Part shown: positions 8,178 through 17,907 of the stretch, in pieces
Layout of the letters: every line of letters begins with the position of its first letter
Position numbering within the stretch: position 1 is the first letter of the stretch
DNA from: an uncultured Deferribacterales bacterium
Lineage (GTDB): Bacteria; Chrysiogenota; Deferribacteres; Deferribacterales; Mucispirillaceae
Length of the DNA stretch: 64,000 nt
Reading direction: 5' to 3'
NCBI GenBank assembly: GCA_947853665.1
Contig: CANTXF010000025.1
Coordinates: 1-64,000 of the forward strand
Position numbers and translations under genes: made by a program
Notes under the pieces: model-generated
The model's input: only the letters and a program-made list of their open reading frames with translations
Database searches by the model: none
What the model was told of the DNA's origin: nothing

Positions 8178-8947
8178 AAAATATGATTAAGGGTATGATT
8201 GTGTGCTTTTCCATGTATTCGGTTTTTCCCATGCCGGAAATCAGGTGGGAAAAGCCCTCCGTAAAATATGTTTTTTGCTTTTTACCTTTGGTTGGGGCCT
8301 TTATAGGCGCTGCTGAGGCGCTTTGGTTTGTATTTTCCTCACGGTTCGCTCTGGGGGCGCCTCTTTACGGCGCAGTTGCCGCCGCTTTGCCCTTTGCCGT
8401 TACGGGCGGCATACACATGGACGGTTATATCGATGTGTGGGACGCCCTTTCGTCCCACGAAGGGGAGGAGAAAATGCGCCGGATACTGAAAGACCCCCAT
8501 GTGGGCGCTTTCGGCGTTCTCCATACGGCGGTTTACTGTATGCTGCTTTTCGGCGTTTTCTGCGAATTTTATTCGCGCGGAGGTTCGCTTCTTTTCTTAT
8601 TTCTCCTGTTTCCTCTCAGCAGGGCTTTGGGAGGGCTTGCGCCAGTTACCGTGCCTTCGTCCTCCAAATCCGGGCTTCTTTATCTTTTTTCCGGCAGGTC
8701 GGATAAAAAATCGGTTATTGTCATCTTATCTGTTTATATTATAATAATTTTTGCAGTATTGCTTCTGTATGAAGGTACTGCCGCGTTTTTGGCGGCTGTT
8801 TCGATATGCGCCGCCGGTTATGTTTTATTCCGCAGGCTTTGTATCGTGAAATTCGGAGGAATTTCCGGGGATTTGGCAGGTTTTTTTATTCAGGCTCTTG
8901 AATTGCCCCTGATAGCCGCGGCGGCGTTTGCCGGAGGGTGGTTATGA
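8174..8947 (+). CDS. cobS: Adenosylcobinamide-GDP ribazoletransferase (cobalamin synthase)
   Basis: CobS joins adenosylcobinamide-GDP to alpha-ribazole in the inner membrane. The 257-residue protein is strongly hydrophobic with six or so membrane segments. It shows family landmarks FSMYSVFPMPEIRWE, GGIHMDGYIDVWDALSSHEGEEKMRRILKDPHVGAFGV (an Asp-rich active-site loop) and FGGISGDLAGFFIQALEL. ATGA overlaps both the preceding cobU stop and, at the other end, the start of the second cobU-like gene, so translation is coupled through the cluster. Confidence 0.93.
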   Translation: MKNMIKGMIVCFSMYSVFPMPEIRWEKPSVKYVFCFLPLVGAFIGAAEALWFVFSSRFALGAPLYGAVAAALPFAVTGGIHMDGYIDVWDALSSHEGEEKMRRILKDPHVGAFGVLHTAVYCMLLFGVFCEFYSRGGSLLFLFLLFPLSRALGGLAPVTVPSSSKSGLLYLFSGRSDKKSVIVILSVYIIIIFAVLLLYEGTAAFLAAVSICAAGYVLFRRLCIVKFGGISGDLAGFFIQALELPLIAAAAFAGGWL

Positions 8948-9324
8948 TTCTTGTTATAGGCGGCGCTTTTCAGGGTAAGCTGAAATACGTATCCGATAAA
9001 TTTTCCCTGACGCCGGAGGATATAGACGACGGCTCCTTATGTTCCGTGGACGGTTTTTCAGGCGCCAGGTGTCTTAATAATTTTCATCTTTTAGCCTTCC
9101 GCCTGGCTTCTGAGGGAAAAGACGCGGAAGATTTTTTGAAAAATATCCGCTATGAAATAATCATATCCGATGAAACCGGCGGCGGGATAGTGCCGGCCGA
9201 CGAAAAAAGCAGGAGAATGCGCGAAATATCCGGAAGGCTCTTGTGCCGCCTGGCTGAAACCGCCGATTCCGTTATAAGAGTACACTGCGGAATACCCGTC
9301 GCCATAAAAGGAGCTCTGCCATGA
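8944..9324 (+). CDS. Short CobU-like protein, paralogue 2
   Basis: This 126-residue protein begins MILVIGGAFQGKLKYV, a modified P-loop of the CobU type. It ends with a well-conserved CobU C-terminus: IIISDETGGGIVPADEKSRRMREISGRLLCRLAETADSV, then GIPVAIKG. The middle part with the guanylylated His (R..RH) is missing. ATG 8944 overlaps the cobS stop and has GGAGGG 6 bp upstream, so it is preferred to GTG 8938. Paralogue 1 keeps the His region but has lost the VSNEVG motif, and this one keeps the ISDETG equivalent. The pair therefore looks complementary. Function is inferred from homology and context only. Confidence 0.65.
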   Translation: MILVIGGAFQGKLKYVSDKFSLTPEDIDDGSLCSVDGFSGARCLNNFHLLAFRLASEGKDAEDFLKNIRYEIIISDETGGGIVPADEKSRRMREISGRLLCRLAETADSVIRVHCGIPVAIKGALP

Positions 9325-9914
9325 AGCTGGCATTTATGCTGCTGCGCCACGGAAAGACCGTTTCAAACATTATGGGCCGTTACACCGGCCGCGAGGACGA
9401 CCCTTTATGCCAGGAGGGCAGAAACGAACTTGAAAGACTGGCGGAAAATTTTGACGGCCGCGGTTTGCCGGATATTCTTTTTTCAAGCCCCATGAAGCGG
9501 TGCATGGAAACTTCCGCCATATTGTTTCCCGGTATGAAACCTGTCGTCGTGGATGATCTTAAGGAAATAGATTTCGGCGTTTTCGAGGGAAAAACTTATC
9601 GAGAGCTTGAAGCCTGCCCGGAATTCCGCATTTTTAACGAAAGCGGCTGGAAAGGCCCGATACCCGGAGGGGAGAACCCGGAAGATTTTAATAAGCGCTG
9701 TCTTAAAGGGTTTAAAGAGGCCGTTTCCTATATGCTTGAAAAAAACGTTTCCAACGGAGCGGCCGTATGTCACGGAGGGGTTATAATGTCCCTTTGTTCT
9801 TCTCTCCTGAGGGAGCCTGGCAGTTTTTACGACTATTATGTGGAAAACGGGCGCGGGTATGAAACCGTTTACGATACGGTTTCCGGCTTTATGGAAATAA
9901 TGGGCAAAATATAA
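9321..9914 (+). CDS. cobC: Histidine phosphatase, probable alpha-ribazole phosphatase
   Basis: This 197-residue enzyme of the phosphoglycerate-mutase-like superfamily carries LLRHGKT near the N-terminus (phospho-accepting His), SSPMKRCMETS, EIDFGVFEGKTYREL and the second catalytic His in VCHGGVIMS. In cobalamin clusters this family removes the 5'-phosphate from alpha-ribazole phosphate or from adenosylcobalamin phosphate. ATG overlaps the stop of the preceding gene (ATGA) and GGAG is upstream. The family is broad, but the position between cobS/cobU and cbiB makes the CobC role likely. Confidence 0.85.
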   Translation: MKLAFMLLRHGKTVSNIMGRYTGREDDPLCQEGRNELERLAENFDGRGLPDILFSSPMKRCMETSAILFPGMKPVVVDDLKEIDFGVFEGKTYRELEACPEFRIFNESGWKGPIPGGENPEDFNKRCLKGFKEAVSYMLEKNVSNGAAVCHGGVIMSLCSSLLREPGSFYDYYVENGRGYETVYDTVSGFMEIMGKI

Positions 9915-9919
9915 ACGCT

Positions 9920-10873
9920 ATGAATATCGGCTTCCTGGTTTTTATCGCTTTCGCGGCCGATCTGGCGTTCGGTGACCCGGAACGTTTTCCTCATCCCGTC
10001 AGGCTTATGGGAAAAGCCGTTTCGTCGGGAGAAAGGCTCATAAGGGGAGCTTTGCCGGAAACGCCTTTCTGGGAGACTGCTGGCGGATGGGTTCTGGTTG
10101 TTTTTGTCGCGGCGTTAAGCTTTATTCTGCCGTGGGTTTTTCTCCATATGCTGGGGCTTTTATGGGAGCCTTTAAAATGGGCCGCAGAGGCTTTTTTCTG
10201 CTGGCAGATATTTGCCGCCGGGTCTCTTAAAAAGGCTGCCTGCGGCGTTTATAGCGATATGATTTCGGGCGGGCTTTCGGCGGCCAGAAAAAGCCTTTCC
10301 ATGATAGTGGGCCGCGATACGGCGGAGCTTGACGAAGAGGGCGTTTCTAAAGCCGCGGTTGAGACCGTGGCTGAAAATACGTCGGACGGAGTGATAGCTC
10401 CCATGATATTTATGCTGATAGGGGGCGCGCCCTTGGGTTTTTTGTACAAAAGCATAAATACTATGGATTCCATGATAGGCTATAAAAACGAAAAATATTT
10501 GTATTTCGGCAGGGCGGCGGCCAGACTGGACGACGCGGCCAACTTTATACCCGCAAGAATCACGGCCGCTTTATACGTCATTGCGGCGGCCCTGCTCAGG
10601 CTGGATTGGAAAAGCTCCCTTAAAACATGGCTTAGAGACGGAGGCAATCACTCAAGCCCTAACAGTGGACGGCCGGAAGCCGCCTGCGCCGGCGCTTTGA
10701 ATATAGAGCTCGGAGGCCCGGCAAGCTATTTCGGCAGGCTTTGCCCCAAGCCTTTTATTGGCCGGGGATTGGGAAAAGCGCGTCCGCCCCATATTCTTAA
10801 ATCGGCGGATATGCTTATTGTTTCGTCGGTTTTGGGTATATTTATATTTTGCGGCGTAAGGGTGCTTGTTTGA
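9920..10873 (+). CDS. cbiB: Adenosylcobinamide-phosphate synthase
   Basis: CbiB condenses adenosylcobyrate with (R)-1-aminopropan-2-ol phosphate. The 317-residue membrane protein shows DLAFGDPERFPHPVRLMGKAV at the start. It also has RDTAELDEEGVSKAAVETVAENTSDGVIAPM and the Asn/Asp-rich INTMDSMIGYKNEKYLYFGRAAARLDDAANF, followed by SPNSGRPEAACAGALNI. All are standard CbiB landmarks. It sits 5 bp after cobC, and its stop overlaps the TTG start of the aminotransferase gene that supplies its substrate. Confidence 0.93.
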   Translation: MNIGFLVFIAFAADLAFGDPERFPHPVRLMGKAVSSGERLIRGALPETPFWETAGGWVLVVFVAALSFILPWVFLHMLGLLWEPLKWAAEAFFCWQIFAAGSLKKAACGVYSDMISGGLSAARKSLSMIVGRDTAELDEEGVSKAAVETVAENTSDGVIAPMIFMLIGGAPLGFLYKSINTMDSMIGYKNEKYLYFGRAAARLDDAANFIPARITAALYVIAAALLRLDWKSSLKTWLRDGGNHSSPNSGRPEAACAGALNIELGGPASYFGRLCPKPFIGRGLGKARPPHILKSADMLIVSSVLGIFIFCGVRVLV

Positions 10874-11928
10874 GTAAAATATACAGGCACGGAGGCAACG
10901 TTTACGAATACGAAAGAAATACGGGCTTTCGCCCCGTTGATTTTTCGGCCAATATAAACCCTCTAGGCATGCCTGACGGAGCGGCGGAAGCGTATGCCGA
11001 CGCTTTTGCCGGCTGTGTCAACTATCCTGATCCGGCCTGTTCGTCCCTCAAGGAGGCCGTCGCATATTATGAAAATGTGCCCCTTTCCTATCTTATGTGC
11101 GGCTGCGGCGCGGACGGGCTTCTTTTTCGCATATGCTACGGCCTTAAGCCTAAAAAGGCCATTTTGACGGCCCCGTCTTTTACCGAGTACGAAAAGGCTC
11201 TTAGAGCGGCGGGCTCCGCCGTGGATTATCATTTCCTTTCGGAGAGGGACGGCTTTTGCCTGACGGAAAATATACTGAGCGATATTCCGGGGCACGATAT
11301 TTTTATAATGGCTAATCCCGATAATCCCGTGGGAAATATTGCAGAGCGCGGGCTTCTTGAAAAAATAGTTTCCGTATGCCGCCGGGAAAACTGCGTTTTT
11401 CTGGCGGACGAATGCTTTATAGACTTTACCGAAAAAGCCTGCTCTTCCAAAATTTTTCTGAAGGATTTTTCCAACGTTATCGTTTTAAAGGCTTTTACCA
11501 AAATGTTTGCCATGCCCGGCCTGCGTCTGGGCTATCTTATGACTGCCAACGAAGATTTTACCGGGCTTTTCGAAGCGGCGGGTCAGCACTGGAGCGTGTC
11601 TTATCCCGCCGCCGTGTGCGGGGAGGCGGTTCTTAGGGATAAGGACTTTCCGGAAAAAACCAGAAAGTATGTCGCAGATCAGAGCGCTTTTCTTAAAAGG
11701 GCTCTTGCTTCCTCCGGTTTTAAGATTTACGGCTCCGAAGCCAATTTCATTTTTTTCAGGTCGTCCATTTACGACCTTGATAAAAGACTGGAAAAAGAAG
11801 GTTTTATGATACGCGAATGTTCCGATTATAAAGGGCTGGGTCCCGGCTTTTACCGCATAGCGGTAAAAACCGCATCCGATAACGCGGCCCTGATAGAAGC
11901 CGTTGAAAGGTGTGTGAAGCATGGCTGA
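10870..11928 (+). CDS. cobD: PLP-dependent threonine-phosphate decarboxylase-like (CobD)
   Basis: This 352-residue protein is a class I/II aminotransferase-fold enzyme of the HisC-like subgroup. It starts [13 protein letters not shown] and has [28 protein letters not shown] and the PLP lysine in [18 protein letters not shown]. CobD makes aminopropanol phosphate for CbiB, which fits its place between cbiB and cbiP. TTG 10870 overlaps the cbiB TGA. The first clear family residues follow at once, so the upstream TTG 10849 is not needed. A histidinol-phosphate aminotransferase is the alternative on sequence alone. Confidence 0.88.
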   Translation: MSKIYRHGGNVYEYERNTGFRPVDFSANINPLGMPDGAAEAYADAFAGCVNYPDPACSSLKEAVAYYENVPLSYLMCGCGADGLLFRICYGLKPKKAILTAPSFTEYEKALRAAGSAVDYHFLSERDGFCLTENILSDIPGHDIFIMANPDNPVGNIAERGLLEKIVSVCRRENCVFLADECFIDFTEKACSSKIFLKDFSNVIVLKAFTKMFAMPGLRLGYLMTANEDFTGLFEAAGQHWSVSYPAAVCGEAVLRDKDFPEKTRKYVADQSAFLKRALASSGFKIYGSEANFIFFRSSIYDLDKRLEKEGFMIRECSDYKGLGPGFYRIAVKTASDNAALIEAVERCVKHG

Positions 11929-13372
11929 ATCCATAATGATACAGGGAACTGCCTCCAACGTGGGCAAAAGCCTTATAACTGCGGGCCTTTGCCGTCTTTT
12001 TACGCAGGACGGTTATAAAACCGCTCCTTTTAAGGCCCAGAATATGGCTCTTAATTCTTTTGTTACTTCTGACGGCCTAGAGCTTGGCAGAGCCCAGGCG
12101 GTTCAGGCGGAGGCTGCCATGAAAGAGCCGGACTGGCGCATGAACCCGGTTCTGCTGAAACCTACCGGGGACATGGGTTCCCAGGTAATAGTAAACGGGG
12201 AAGTGCGCGGAAATATGACGGCTTCGGAATATTTTAAATACAGAAAGGAGCTCATTCCGGAAATAAAGGCGGCTTACGAAAGCCTTGCTTCCGAAAACGA
12301 TATAATAGTTATCGAAGGCGCTGGAAGCCCTGCGGAAATAAATCTTAAAAAGGACGATATAGCCAACATGGGAGCCGCCGAGATAGCTGGCGCTCCGGTA
12401 TTGCTTGCGGGAGATATAGACAGAGGCGGCGTTTTCGCTTCCCTGTACGGTACGGTAACGCTTCTTGATGAAAAGGAAAGAGCCAGAATAAAAGGCGTTA
12501 TAATAAATAAATTCAGGGGAGATAAAAAGATACTGGAGCCCGGTTTGAAAATGCTTGAGGACCTTATACATATTCCAGTTATCGGTACCGTGCCTTACGC
12601 GGACGTATATATAGACGATGAGGACAGCCTAAGCCACCGTCTTTACGGCGGGGAAGGCGGAGCCGTGGATGTGGCCGTGATAAAACTGCCGCATATTTCC
12701 AATTTTACGGATTTTAACGCTTTCAGCCTTATAGAGGGAATAGGTGTAAGATACGTTTCCGATATCAGACGTCTGGGCGAACCGGATTTTATTATAATAC
12801 CCGGGTCAAAAAATACCGTCGGCGATCTGGAATGGCTGAGGGCCAGCGGTTTCGACGGGGCGATAAAAAAGCACGCCGCTTCCGGAAAGCCTCTTATGGG
12901 TATATGCGGAGGGTTTCAGATGCTTGCGGGCAGAATATCGGACCCTGCCGGGGCGGAATCCGGCGGTGAAACCTGCGGGCTGGGCTTCTTCGACGCCGCC
13001 ACCGTGTTTGCCGGAGGCAAGACACGCCGGAGAGTAAGCGGAGTAGTGGAAGGAGTTACTGGCATATTCAAAGGTTTTAACGGCAATCCCTTCGAGGGTT
13101 ATGAGATACATATGGGGGTAACTGAGACCGGGGCCTATCCTATTGTCTGCGCAGGTAACGTTTACGGGACTTACGTTCATGGAATATTCGACCGGGCGGA
13201 AATATTAAAAGCTGCGGCGGAGGCTCTTTTTGCGGCCAAAGGGCTGTCTTTTGCGGCGGAAGCGCCTGACTGGCGCGCTTATAAAAACGCACAGTACGAC
13301 AAACTGGCGTCTCTGTTAAGGGAAAATCTATGTACGGACCTTTTATACGAAATAATTAAAGAGGGCGTTTGA
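11921..13372 (+). CDS. cbiP: Adenosylcobyric acid synthase (glutamine-hydrolysing)
   Basis: CbiP (CobQ) amidates side chains b, d, e and g. The 483-residue protein has an N-terminal ATPase domain ([54 protein letters not shown]). A C-terminal triad amidotransferase domain carries the nucleophile Cys in [13 protein letters not shown] near residue 328 and a His in GTYVHGIFD. The ATG lies inside the end of cobD (8-bp overlap). A GCCC/GGGC-type hairpin (13395-13417) follows the stop, so this may be the last gene of the tightly coupled run. Confidence 0.94.
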   Translation: MAESIMIQGTASNVGKSLITAGLCRLFTQDGYKTAPFKAQNMALNSFVTSDGLELGRAQAVQAEAAMKEPDWRMNPVLLKPTGDMGSQVIVNGEVRGNMTASEYFKYRKELIPEIKAAYESLASENDIIVIEGAGSPAEINLKKDDIANMGAAEIAGAPVLLAGDIDRGGVFASLYGTVTLLDEKERARIKGVIINKFRGDKKILEPGLKMLEDLIHIPVIGTVPYADVYIDDEDSLSHRLYGGEGGAVDVAVIKLPHISNFTDFNAFSLIEGIGVRYVSDIRRLGEPDFIIIPGSKNTVGDLEWLRASGFDGAIKKHAASGKPLMGICGGFQMLAGRISDPAGAESGGETCGLGFFDAATVFAGGKTRRRVSGVVEGVTGIFKGFNGNPFEGYEIHMGVTETGAYPIVCAGNVYGTYVHGIFDRAEILKAAAEALFAAKGLSFAAEAPDWRAYKNAQYDKLASLLRENLCTDLLYEIIKEGV

Positions 13373-13394
13373 TATGGAAATAGCAAAACTTTAC

Positions 13395-13417
13395 AAAGCC
13401 CGGAAACACTGGGCTTT
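13395..13417 (+). other. Hairpin between cbiP and cobT
   Basis: AAAGCCC and GGGCTTT pair perfectly around a 9-nt loop. There is no T-run, so it is a weak or partial terminator or a message-stabilising stem. The remaining 13418-13626 stretch contains only a doubtful 51-codon frame. Confidence 0.45.
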
Positions 13418-13626
13418 AATGTAATATGCCGGAGCCAGGCTTATCGAAATGGACGCGCCTGAAGCCGCCGGTAACGGACGTTTTTTTTCAGGTATAAATA
13501 AAACCTCCCGCGCTTATGTCGGCGCTAAGGCTTTTTGCTTTAATCAGATAAGGCAGGAACGGAAGCAGCATGGCCGCGGTAATAATAAACGCCATGATTT
13601 ATAAGGCGTTTCCCGAGAGAAGGCAC

Positions 13627-14709
13627 ATGAAGGATATACTGAATCTTTTAGAAAATATAAGAGGGCTTGACAAAACCGCCGTTCTTCTTGCGGAGGAAAG
13701 GCAGAGAAATCTTTATAAGCCTATGGGTAGTCTGGGCGTTCTTGAAGATATAAGCGTGCGCCTTGCGGGTATTACTGGCCGGATAAAAAATTCCGTGGAC
13801 AGAAAGGCTCTTTTTCTTTTCGGCGCCGATAACGGCATATATGAAGAAGGCGTTTCCGGTTCTCCCAGAGAACTTACGCGCATACTTATGGAAAATTACG
13901 CCGATGATAAAAACTGCGGTATAAACGTTATATGCCGCAATTACGGCGTGGATTTGAGAATAGTGAATATGGGCGTTTCCGGCTGCCGTGGAAGGCCCGG
14001 CATGGACGACAGGGCGCTTATGCCGGAGGGAACCTATAATTTTGCCCGCCGTCCCGCCATGGACGCCGATATTGCCGTTAAAGCAGTTAATATAGGGGCT
14101 GATTACGCTTTTTTCGCAAAAGACTCAGGCTATGATATAATAGGCGGCGGAGAGGTCGGCATGGGCAATACCACTACCGCGGCGGCATGCGTTATGGCGG
14201 CCTGCGGCTTTATGGACGCCGATATTGCCGTAGGCCGGGGCGGGGGCTTATCCGACGAGGCTTTTGACAAAAAGAAAAAAGTGATTTCTGAAGCCCTGGC
14301 AAGATATTCCCTTAAAAAAGACGACCCCTTGGGGATATTGTGCGCCGTAGGAGGTCTTGATATAGCCGCCATGACCGGATTATATCTCGGGGCGGCTTAT
14401 TGCAGGCTTCCTATTGTGATGGACGGCCTTATTTCCGCCGCTGCTGCGCTGCTTGCATACAGGTTTTCCTCTTTAAGTGCGGATTTTATGATACCGTCGC
14501 ACATCTCCGCAGAGCCTGCTTACTCTGTTGCCGTTAAGGAACTGGGGCTTAAACCGTTTCTTGCCCTCGATATGCGATTGGGGGAGGGCAGCGGCTGCCC
14601 CATAGCTATGGGCGTTATGGAGACCGCCTGCGCCGTTATGAACGAAATGGCTACTTTTGAGGAAATGAAAGTAGGCCAGGAATACAGAAAAAATATTAAA
14701 ATGAAATAA
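13627..14709 (+). CDS. cobT: Nicotinate-nucleotide:dimethylbenzimidazole phosphoribosyltransferase
   Basis: CobT makes alpha-ribazole phosphate, the lower-ligand precursor used by CobS. From ATG 13627 the protein has 360 residues, the usual CobT size. It starts with the expected LDKTAVLLAEERQRNLYKPMGSLGVLEDISVRLAGI. Further landmarks are LFLFGADNGIYEEGVS, GGGEVGMGNTTTAAA, GRGGGLSDEAFDKKK, ILCAVGGLDIAAMTGLYLGAA and the C-terminal DMRLGEGSGCPIAMGVMETA. GAGAAGG just upstream supports 13627 over ATG 13570. It lies 254 bp after cbiP, so it may have its own promoter. A bidirectional terminator follows. Confidence 0.92.
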   Translation: MKDILNLLENIRGLDKTAVLLAEERQRNLYKPMGSLGVLEDISVRLAGITGRIKNSVDRKALFLFGADNGIYEEGVSGSPRELTRILMENYADDKNCGINVICRNYGVDLRIVNMGVSGCRGRPGMDDRALMPEGTYNFARRPAMDADIAVKAVNIGADYAFFAKDSGYDIIGGGEVGMGNTTTAAACVMAACGFMDADIAVGRGGGLSDEAFDKKKKVISEALARYSLKKDDPLGILCAVGGLDIAAMTGLYLGAAYCRLPIVMDGLISAAAALLAYRFSSLSADFMIPSHISAEPAYSVAVKELGLKPFLALDMRLGEGSGCPIAMGVMETACAVMNEMATFEEMKVGQEYRKNIKMK

Positions 14710-14728
14710 TTATACGTTGGATGAGACG

Positions 14729-14763
14729 AAAAAGCCTCCGGTTTTTGCCGGAGGCTTTTTTTA
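14729..14763. terminator. Bidirectional terminator between cobT and nhaC
   Basis: AAAGCCTCCGG / CCGGAGGCTTT with a 5-nt loop is flanked by A-run and T-run, so it serves both convergent genes. Its right arm overlaps the nhaC stop codon. Confidence 0.85.
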
Positions 14764-16278
14764 AGCGTTTTTAAGCTGTTTTTCCGACCTTATGTGCAGA
14801 ATTTTAAGCGAAGCCAGCAGCAGAATCAACGATGAGCCGAGAGTAATGAAAATGTTGGTCGTGAACCCGGCCACTACAAATCCGGCGAAAGAGCACGCCG
14901 CCACAAGCATGGCGTATGGCATCTGGGTGGTTACGTGGTCTATATGGTTACATCGTGCCGCCGTGGACGATAATATGGTGGTATCCGATATCGGGGAGCA
15001 GTGATCGCCGAATATGGAGCCTGCCAGAGTGGCCGAAAGGCTTATTATCGTAAGGTGAGGCGCTACGGACTGGCAAACTACCACGATTATCGGTATCAGA
15101 ATTCCGAACGTACCCCAGGAAGTGCCTATGGAGAAGGAAAGCAGAGCGGCTACTATAAATATTATGGCGGGTATGAGGGCCACCGGCATGTTGGAAGATT
15201 CCACTATACCGCTTACGTAAGGCCCGGCGGAAAGAACCGTGCATATGCCTTTTATAGCCCAAGCCATGGTTAATATCATACAGGCTGGAACCATTGATTT
15301 TACTCCCATGGCTATGCCGTCCATAAATATGCGGAAATTTATTATTTTTCTTGGTATAAAAAGAAGGAAGGCGACGATCAGTGCGCCGAAACCGCCCAGA
15401 ACAAGCGACTTGCTGGCGTTCGTATTGCCGAAACCGTCAAACAGCGTCATTCCGCCTTTAAAATAGCCTCCAGTATAAAGCATGGCCAGTATGGTAAAAA
15501 TTATTAAAGCGATTATAGGTATTATCAAATCGTATACCCTGCCTCTGGGAGAGCCTTCCACCATGGCAAGTTCGTCTTTGATTTCGTAGCGGTTTTCCTT
15601 GCCGCCGCTTACTTCCTGCTTTTCAAAACGGGCCATCGGGCCGAAATCCAGGTTAAATACGGAAAGGAACACTACCATTATAAGAGTAAGTATGGCGTAA
15701 AGATTATATGGTATTGTGGAAACGAATGCGGACATACCGTCAAGCCCCGTGTCGGACATATAAGATATTACTGAGGCGGCCCAGGACGAAACGGGGGCTA
15801 TTATGCATACCGGAGCCGCCGTGGCGTCTATAAGATAGGCCAGCTTTACCCTGGACACATTGTTCTTTTCCGTTACGGGCCTCATTACAGTGCCTACTGT
15901 TAGGCAGTTGAAATAGTCGTCGATAAAGATTATCGCTCCAAGCGCGGAAGTTGAAAGCTGGGCTCCGGCTTTCGTTTTTATTTTTTTGGACGCCCAGTCT
16001 CCGTAGGCCTTTGAGCCTCCCGCAAGGGTTATTACCGCTACCAGGGCTCCAAGAATACTCAGAAATATTATCATCATAACGTCGAATTCGGACGCCATTA
16101 CGGTAAAGGTCTGGTCCAGGGCCGTAACTACGTTTCCGCCTGTATGAAAGGCGTAAATGAGGGCTCCGGCTATTATGCCGATAATGAGGGACGATATTAC
16201 GTCCTTATAAATAAGCGCCAGTGAAATTGCGATAATAGGGGGCAGTATGGATAGAAAACCTACGTTAATTGGCTCCAT
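14761..16278 (-). CDS. nhaC: NhaC-family Na+/H+ antiporter
   Basis: This 505-residue inner-membrane protein has about 12 hydrophobic segments. Landmarks include GFLSILPPIIAISLALIYKDV at the start, a conserved FIDDYFNCLTVGTVMRPVTEKNNVSR, APVSSWAASVISYM, FSIGTSWGTFGILIPI and SIFGDHCSPISDTTILSSTAA. These fit the NhaC/YheL-type family, which exchanges Na+ (sometimes malate/lactate-coupled) for protons. It is monocistronic, lies downstream of the sigma-54 activator gene, and is one of several Na+-linked transporters in the window (NhaB, PutP). Confidence 0.85.
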   Translation of the reverse strand: MEPINVGFLSILPPIIAISLALIYKDVISSLIIGIIAGALIYAFHTGGNVVTALDQTFTVMASEFDVMMIIFLSILGALVAVITLAGGSKAYGDWASKKIKTKAGAQLSTSALGAIIFIDDYFNCLTVGTVMRPVTEKNNVSRVKLAYLIDATAAPVCIIAPVSSWAASVISYMSDTGLDGMSAFVSTIPYNLYAILTLIMVVFLSVFNLDFGPMARFEKQEVSGGKENRYEIKDELAMVEGSPRGRVYDLIIPIIALIIFTILAMLYTGGYFKGGMTLFDGFGNTNASKSLVLGGFGALIVAFLLFIPRKIINFRIFMDGIAMGVKSMVPACMILTMAWAIKGICTVLSAGPYVSGIVESSNMPVALIPAIIFIVAALLSFSIGTSWGTFGILIPIIVVVCQSVAPHLTIISLSATLAGSIFGDHCSPISDTTILSSTAARCNHIDHVTTQMPYAMLVAACSFAGFVVAGFTTNIFITLGSSLILLLASLKILHIRSEKQLKNA

Positions 16279-16362
16279 ATGATAACCGTCCTGTTATATT
16301 GTCGATAGAAGATGTTATTATATAATCAAAGAGTTATCAATATATTTCCCTTTACGGCCGCT

Positions 16363-17907
16363 TCATTTTTCGACATGCATTTCCGTTACGTACCATTCGG
16401 GAGTTATTCCAAGGCGGCGTATTTTATAATGTATTACTCTGGGCGATAAGCTGAGGTCTCTTGCGGCGGCGGACATGTTGCCGTTATTGCGTTTAAGGGA
16501 TTCGACGATAAGCTCTCTTTCGTAAGAATTTACAAGAGTACCTAAGGACGCGTTTCCCTCTGGCAGCAGCTCCGTTCCGGACGCTTTGCCGGTTTGGAGG
16601 GAAGGTGGCAGATTATATCCGTGGATACATTCGTCCGAAGCGATGAGGACGGCCCTCTCCATGCAGTTTTCGAGCTCGCGCACGTTGCCCGGCCAATGGT
16701 AGCTCATCAACATATTTATTGCCGGCGTCGAAAGGCGCTTTACATTTTTGCCGTATTTAAGGTTGTATTTTTCTATGAAATGTTCCGCCAGCAGTATTAT
16801 ATCGCTGCGTCTTTTATTCAGGTCAGGCATTATTATCGGGAATATATTAAGCCTGTAATAAAGGTCCTCCCTGAACTTCCCTTCAGCCATAAGTTTTTCT
16901 AGATTGCGGCTTGTGGCCGCCAGGAAACGGACGTTGGAGCGTAGTTCTGCGCTGCTGCCCAGCCTTGAAAATGTTCTTTCCTGTATGAATCTCAGTAGTT
17001 TTACCTGGGCCATAAGGCTGAGATCTCCTATTTCATCAAGAAACAGGGTCCCGCCGTTTGCAGCCTCCGCTCTGCCTATACGCCTTGAAACGGCTCCTGT
17101 AAAGGCCCCTTTTTCATAGCCGAAAAGCTCGCTTTCCACGAGATTTTCCGGCAGGGCGGCGCAGTTAAGTGTAACGAAAGGCTTGTCCTTTCTGCCGCTT
17201 AGCTCTACTATGGCCCTTGCCACAAGCTCCTTGCCGGTGCCGGAGCTTCCTCTTATAAGAACCGTGGCGTCGCTGGGCGCTACCTGCCTTATAAGCTCGT
17301 ATATGTTTCTCATACTGCTGCAGTTGCCTATAATTTCCGTCGTGTTGCCCTTAAGCATACTGCGCAGCTGTCTGTTTTCTTCAAGCAGGGATTCTTTTTC
17401 CTCGTGTTCTTTGAGACTTGCGGCTACTGCTTCCGCGGTAATATTGCCGATTATTTCAAGCAGGCTCATGTCCTGTTCCAGGTCAGTGTCGTCTTTTACA
17501 AGCCTGTCTATGGATAACGTGCCCACAACCCTTTCCAGATGTATTATCGGCACGCATATAAACGCGATCCTGTCTTTTCCGCCGCGCGTTCCGGTTCTGT
17601 TAAGAAAACGTTTGTCCTTTGAAATGTCCGGTATAAGGTGAGGGCGGCCGGTTTCCGCCACATGGCCAGTTATGCCTTCCCCCAGCTTATATACGCCTTT
17701 ATGTTTTTCCGCGTCGCTTATACCGTGGGATGCCTCTATGGTCAGTACGCTTCCGCGCAGCAGCGTGAAGGTGCCCCTGAGCATGCCCATTTGCTCGTTA
17801 AGAACTTGTAATATTTTTTCAAGCAGCTTATCAGCGTTCTTTTCATGGACTATCGCGCGGCTTATTTCCCCAAGTACGGTTATTTCCGTTCTTAATTTGT
17901 TTTTCAT
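16363..17907 (-). CDS. Sigma-54-dependent transcriptional activator (GAF-AAA+-Fis HTH, NifA class)
   Basis: This 514-residue enhancer-binding protein has a GAF sensor at about residues 5-160. An AAA+ domain at about 190-430 has Walker A RGSSGTGKELVARAI, the sigma-54 contact loop GAFTGA (near 262), Walker B GGTLFLDEIGDLS and the second region of homology WPGNVRELENCMERAV. A Fis-type HTH occupies the last 60 residues (NMSAAARDLSLSPRVIHYKIRRLGI). Its order and GAF domain resemble NifA, but no nif genes are present. It is the last gene of the gltB-gltD-dapF-dapL run, and ATGA overlaps the dapL stop. Sigma-54 promoter-like sequences precede gltB and glnN, so it may control nitrogen assimilation and its own operon. 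Confidence 0.9.
   Translation of the reverse strand: MKNKLRTEITVLGEISRAIVHEKNADKLLEKILQVLNEQMGMLRGTFTLLRGSVLTIEASHGISDAEKHKGVYKLGEGITGHVAETGRPHLIPDISKDKRFLNRTGTRGGKDRIAFICVPIIHLERVVGTLSIDRLVKDDTDLEQDMSLLEIIGNITAEAVAASLKEHEEKESLLEENRQLRSMLKGNTTEIIGNCSSMRNIYELIRQVAPSDATVLIRGSSGTGKELVARAIVELSGRKDKPFVTLNCAALPENLVESELFGYEKGAFTGAVSRRIGRAEAANGGTLFLDEIGDLSLMAQVKLLRFIQERTFSRLGSSAELRSNVRFLAATSRNLEKLMAEGKFREDLYYRLNIFPIIMPDLNKRRSDIILLAEHFIEKYNLKYGKNVKRLSTPAINMLMSYHWPGNVRELENCMERAVLIASDECIHGYNLPPSLQTGKASGTELLPEGNASLGTLVNSYERELIVESLKRNNGNMSAAARDLSLSPRVIHYKIRRLGITPEWYVTEMHVEK

Noticed and set aside
13452-13604. 51-codon frame between cbiP and cobT
   Set aside because: It has no ribosome site, no recognisable similarity and is read across the presumed cobT leader.
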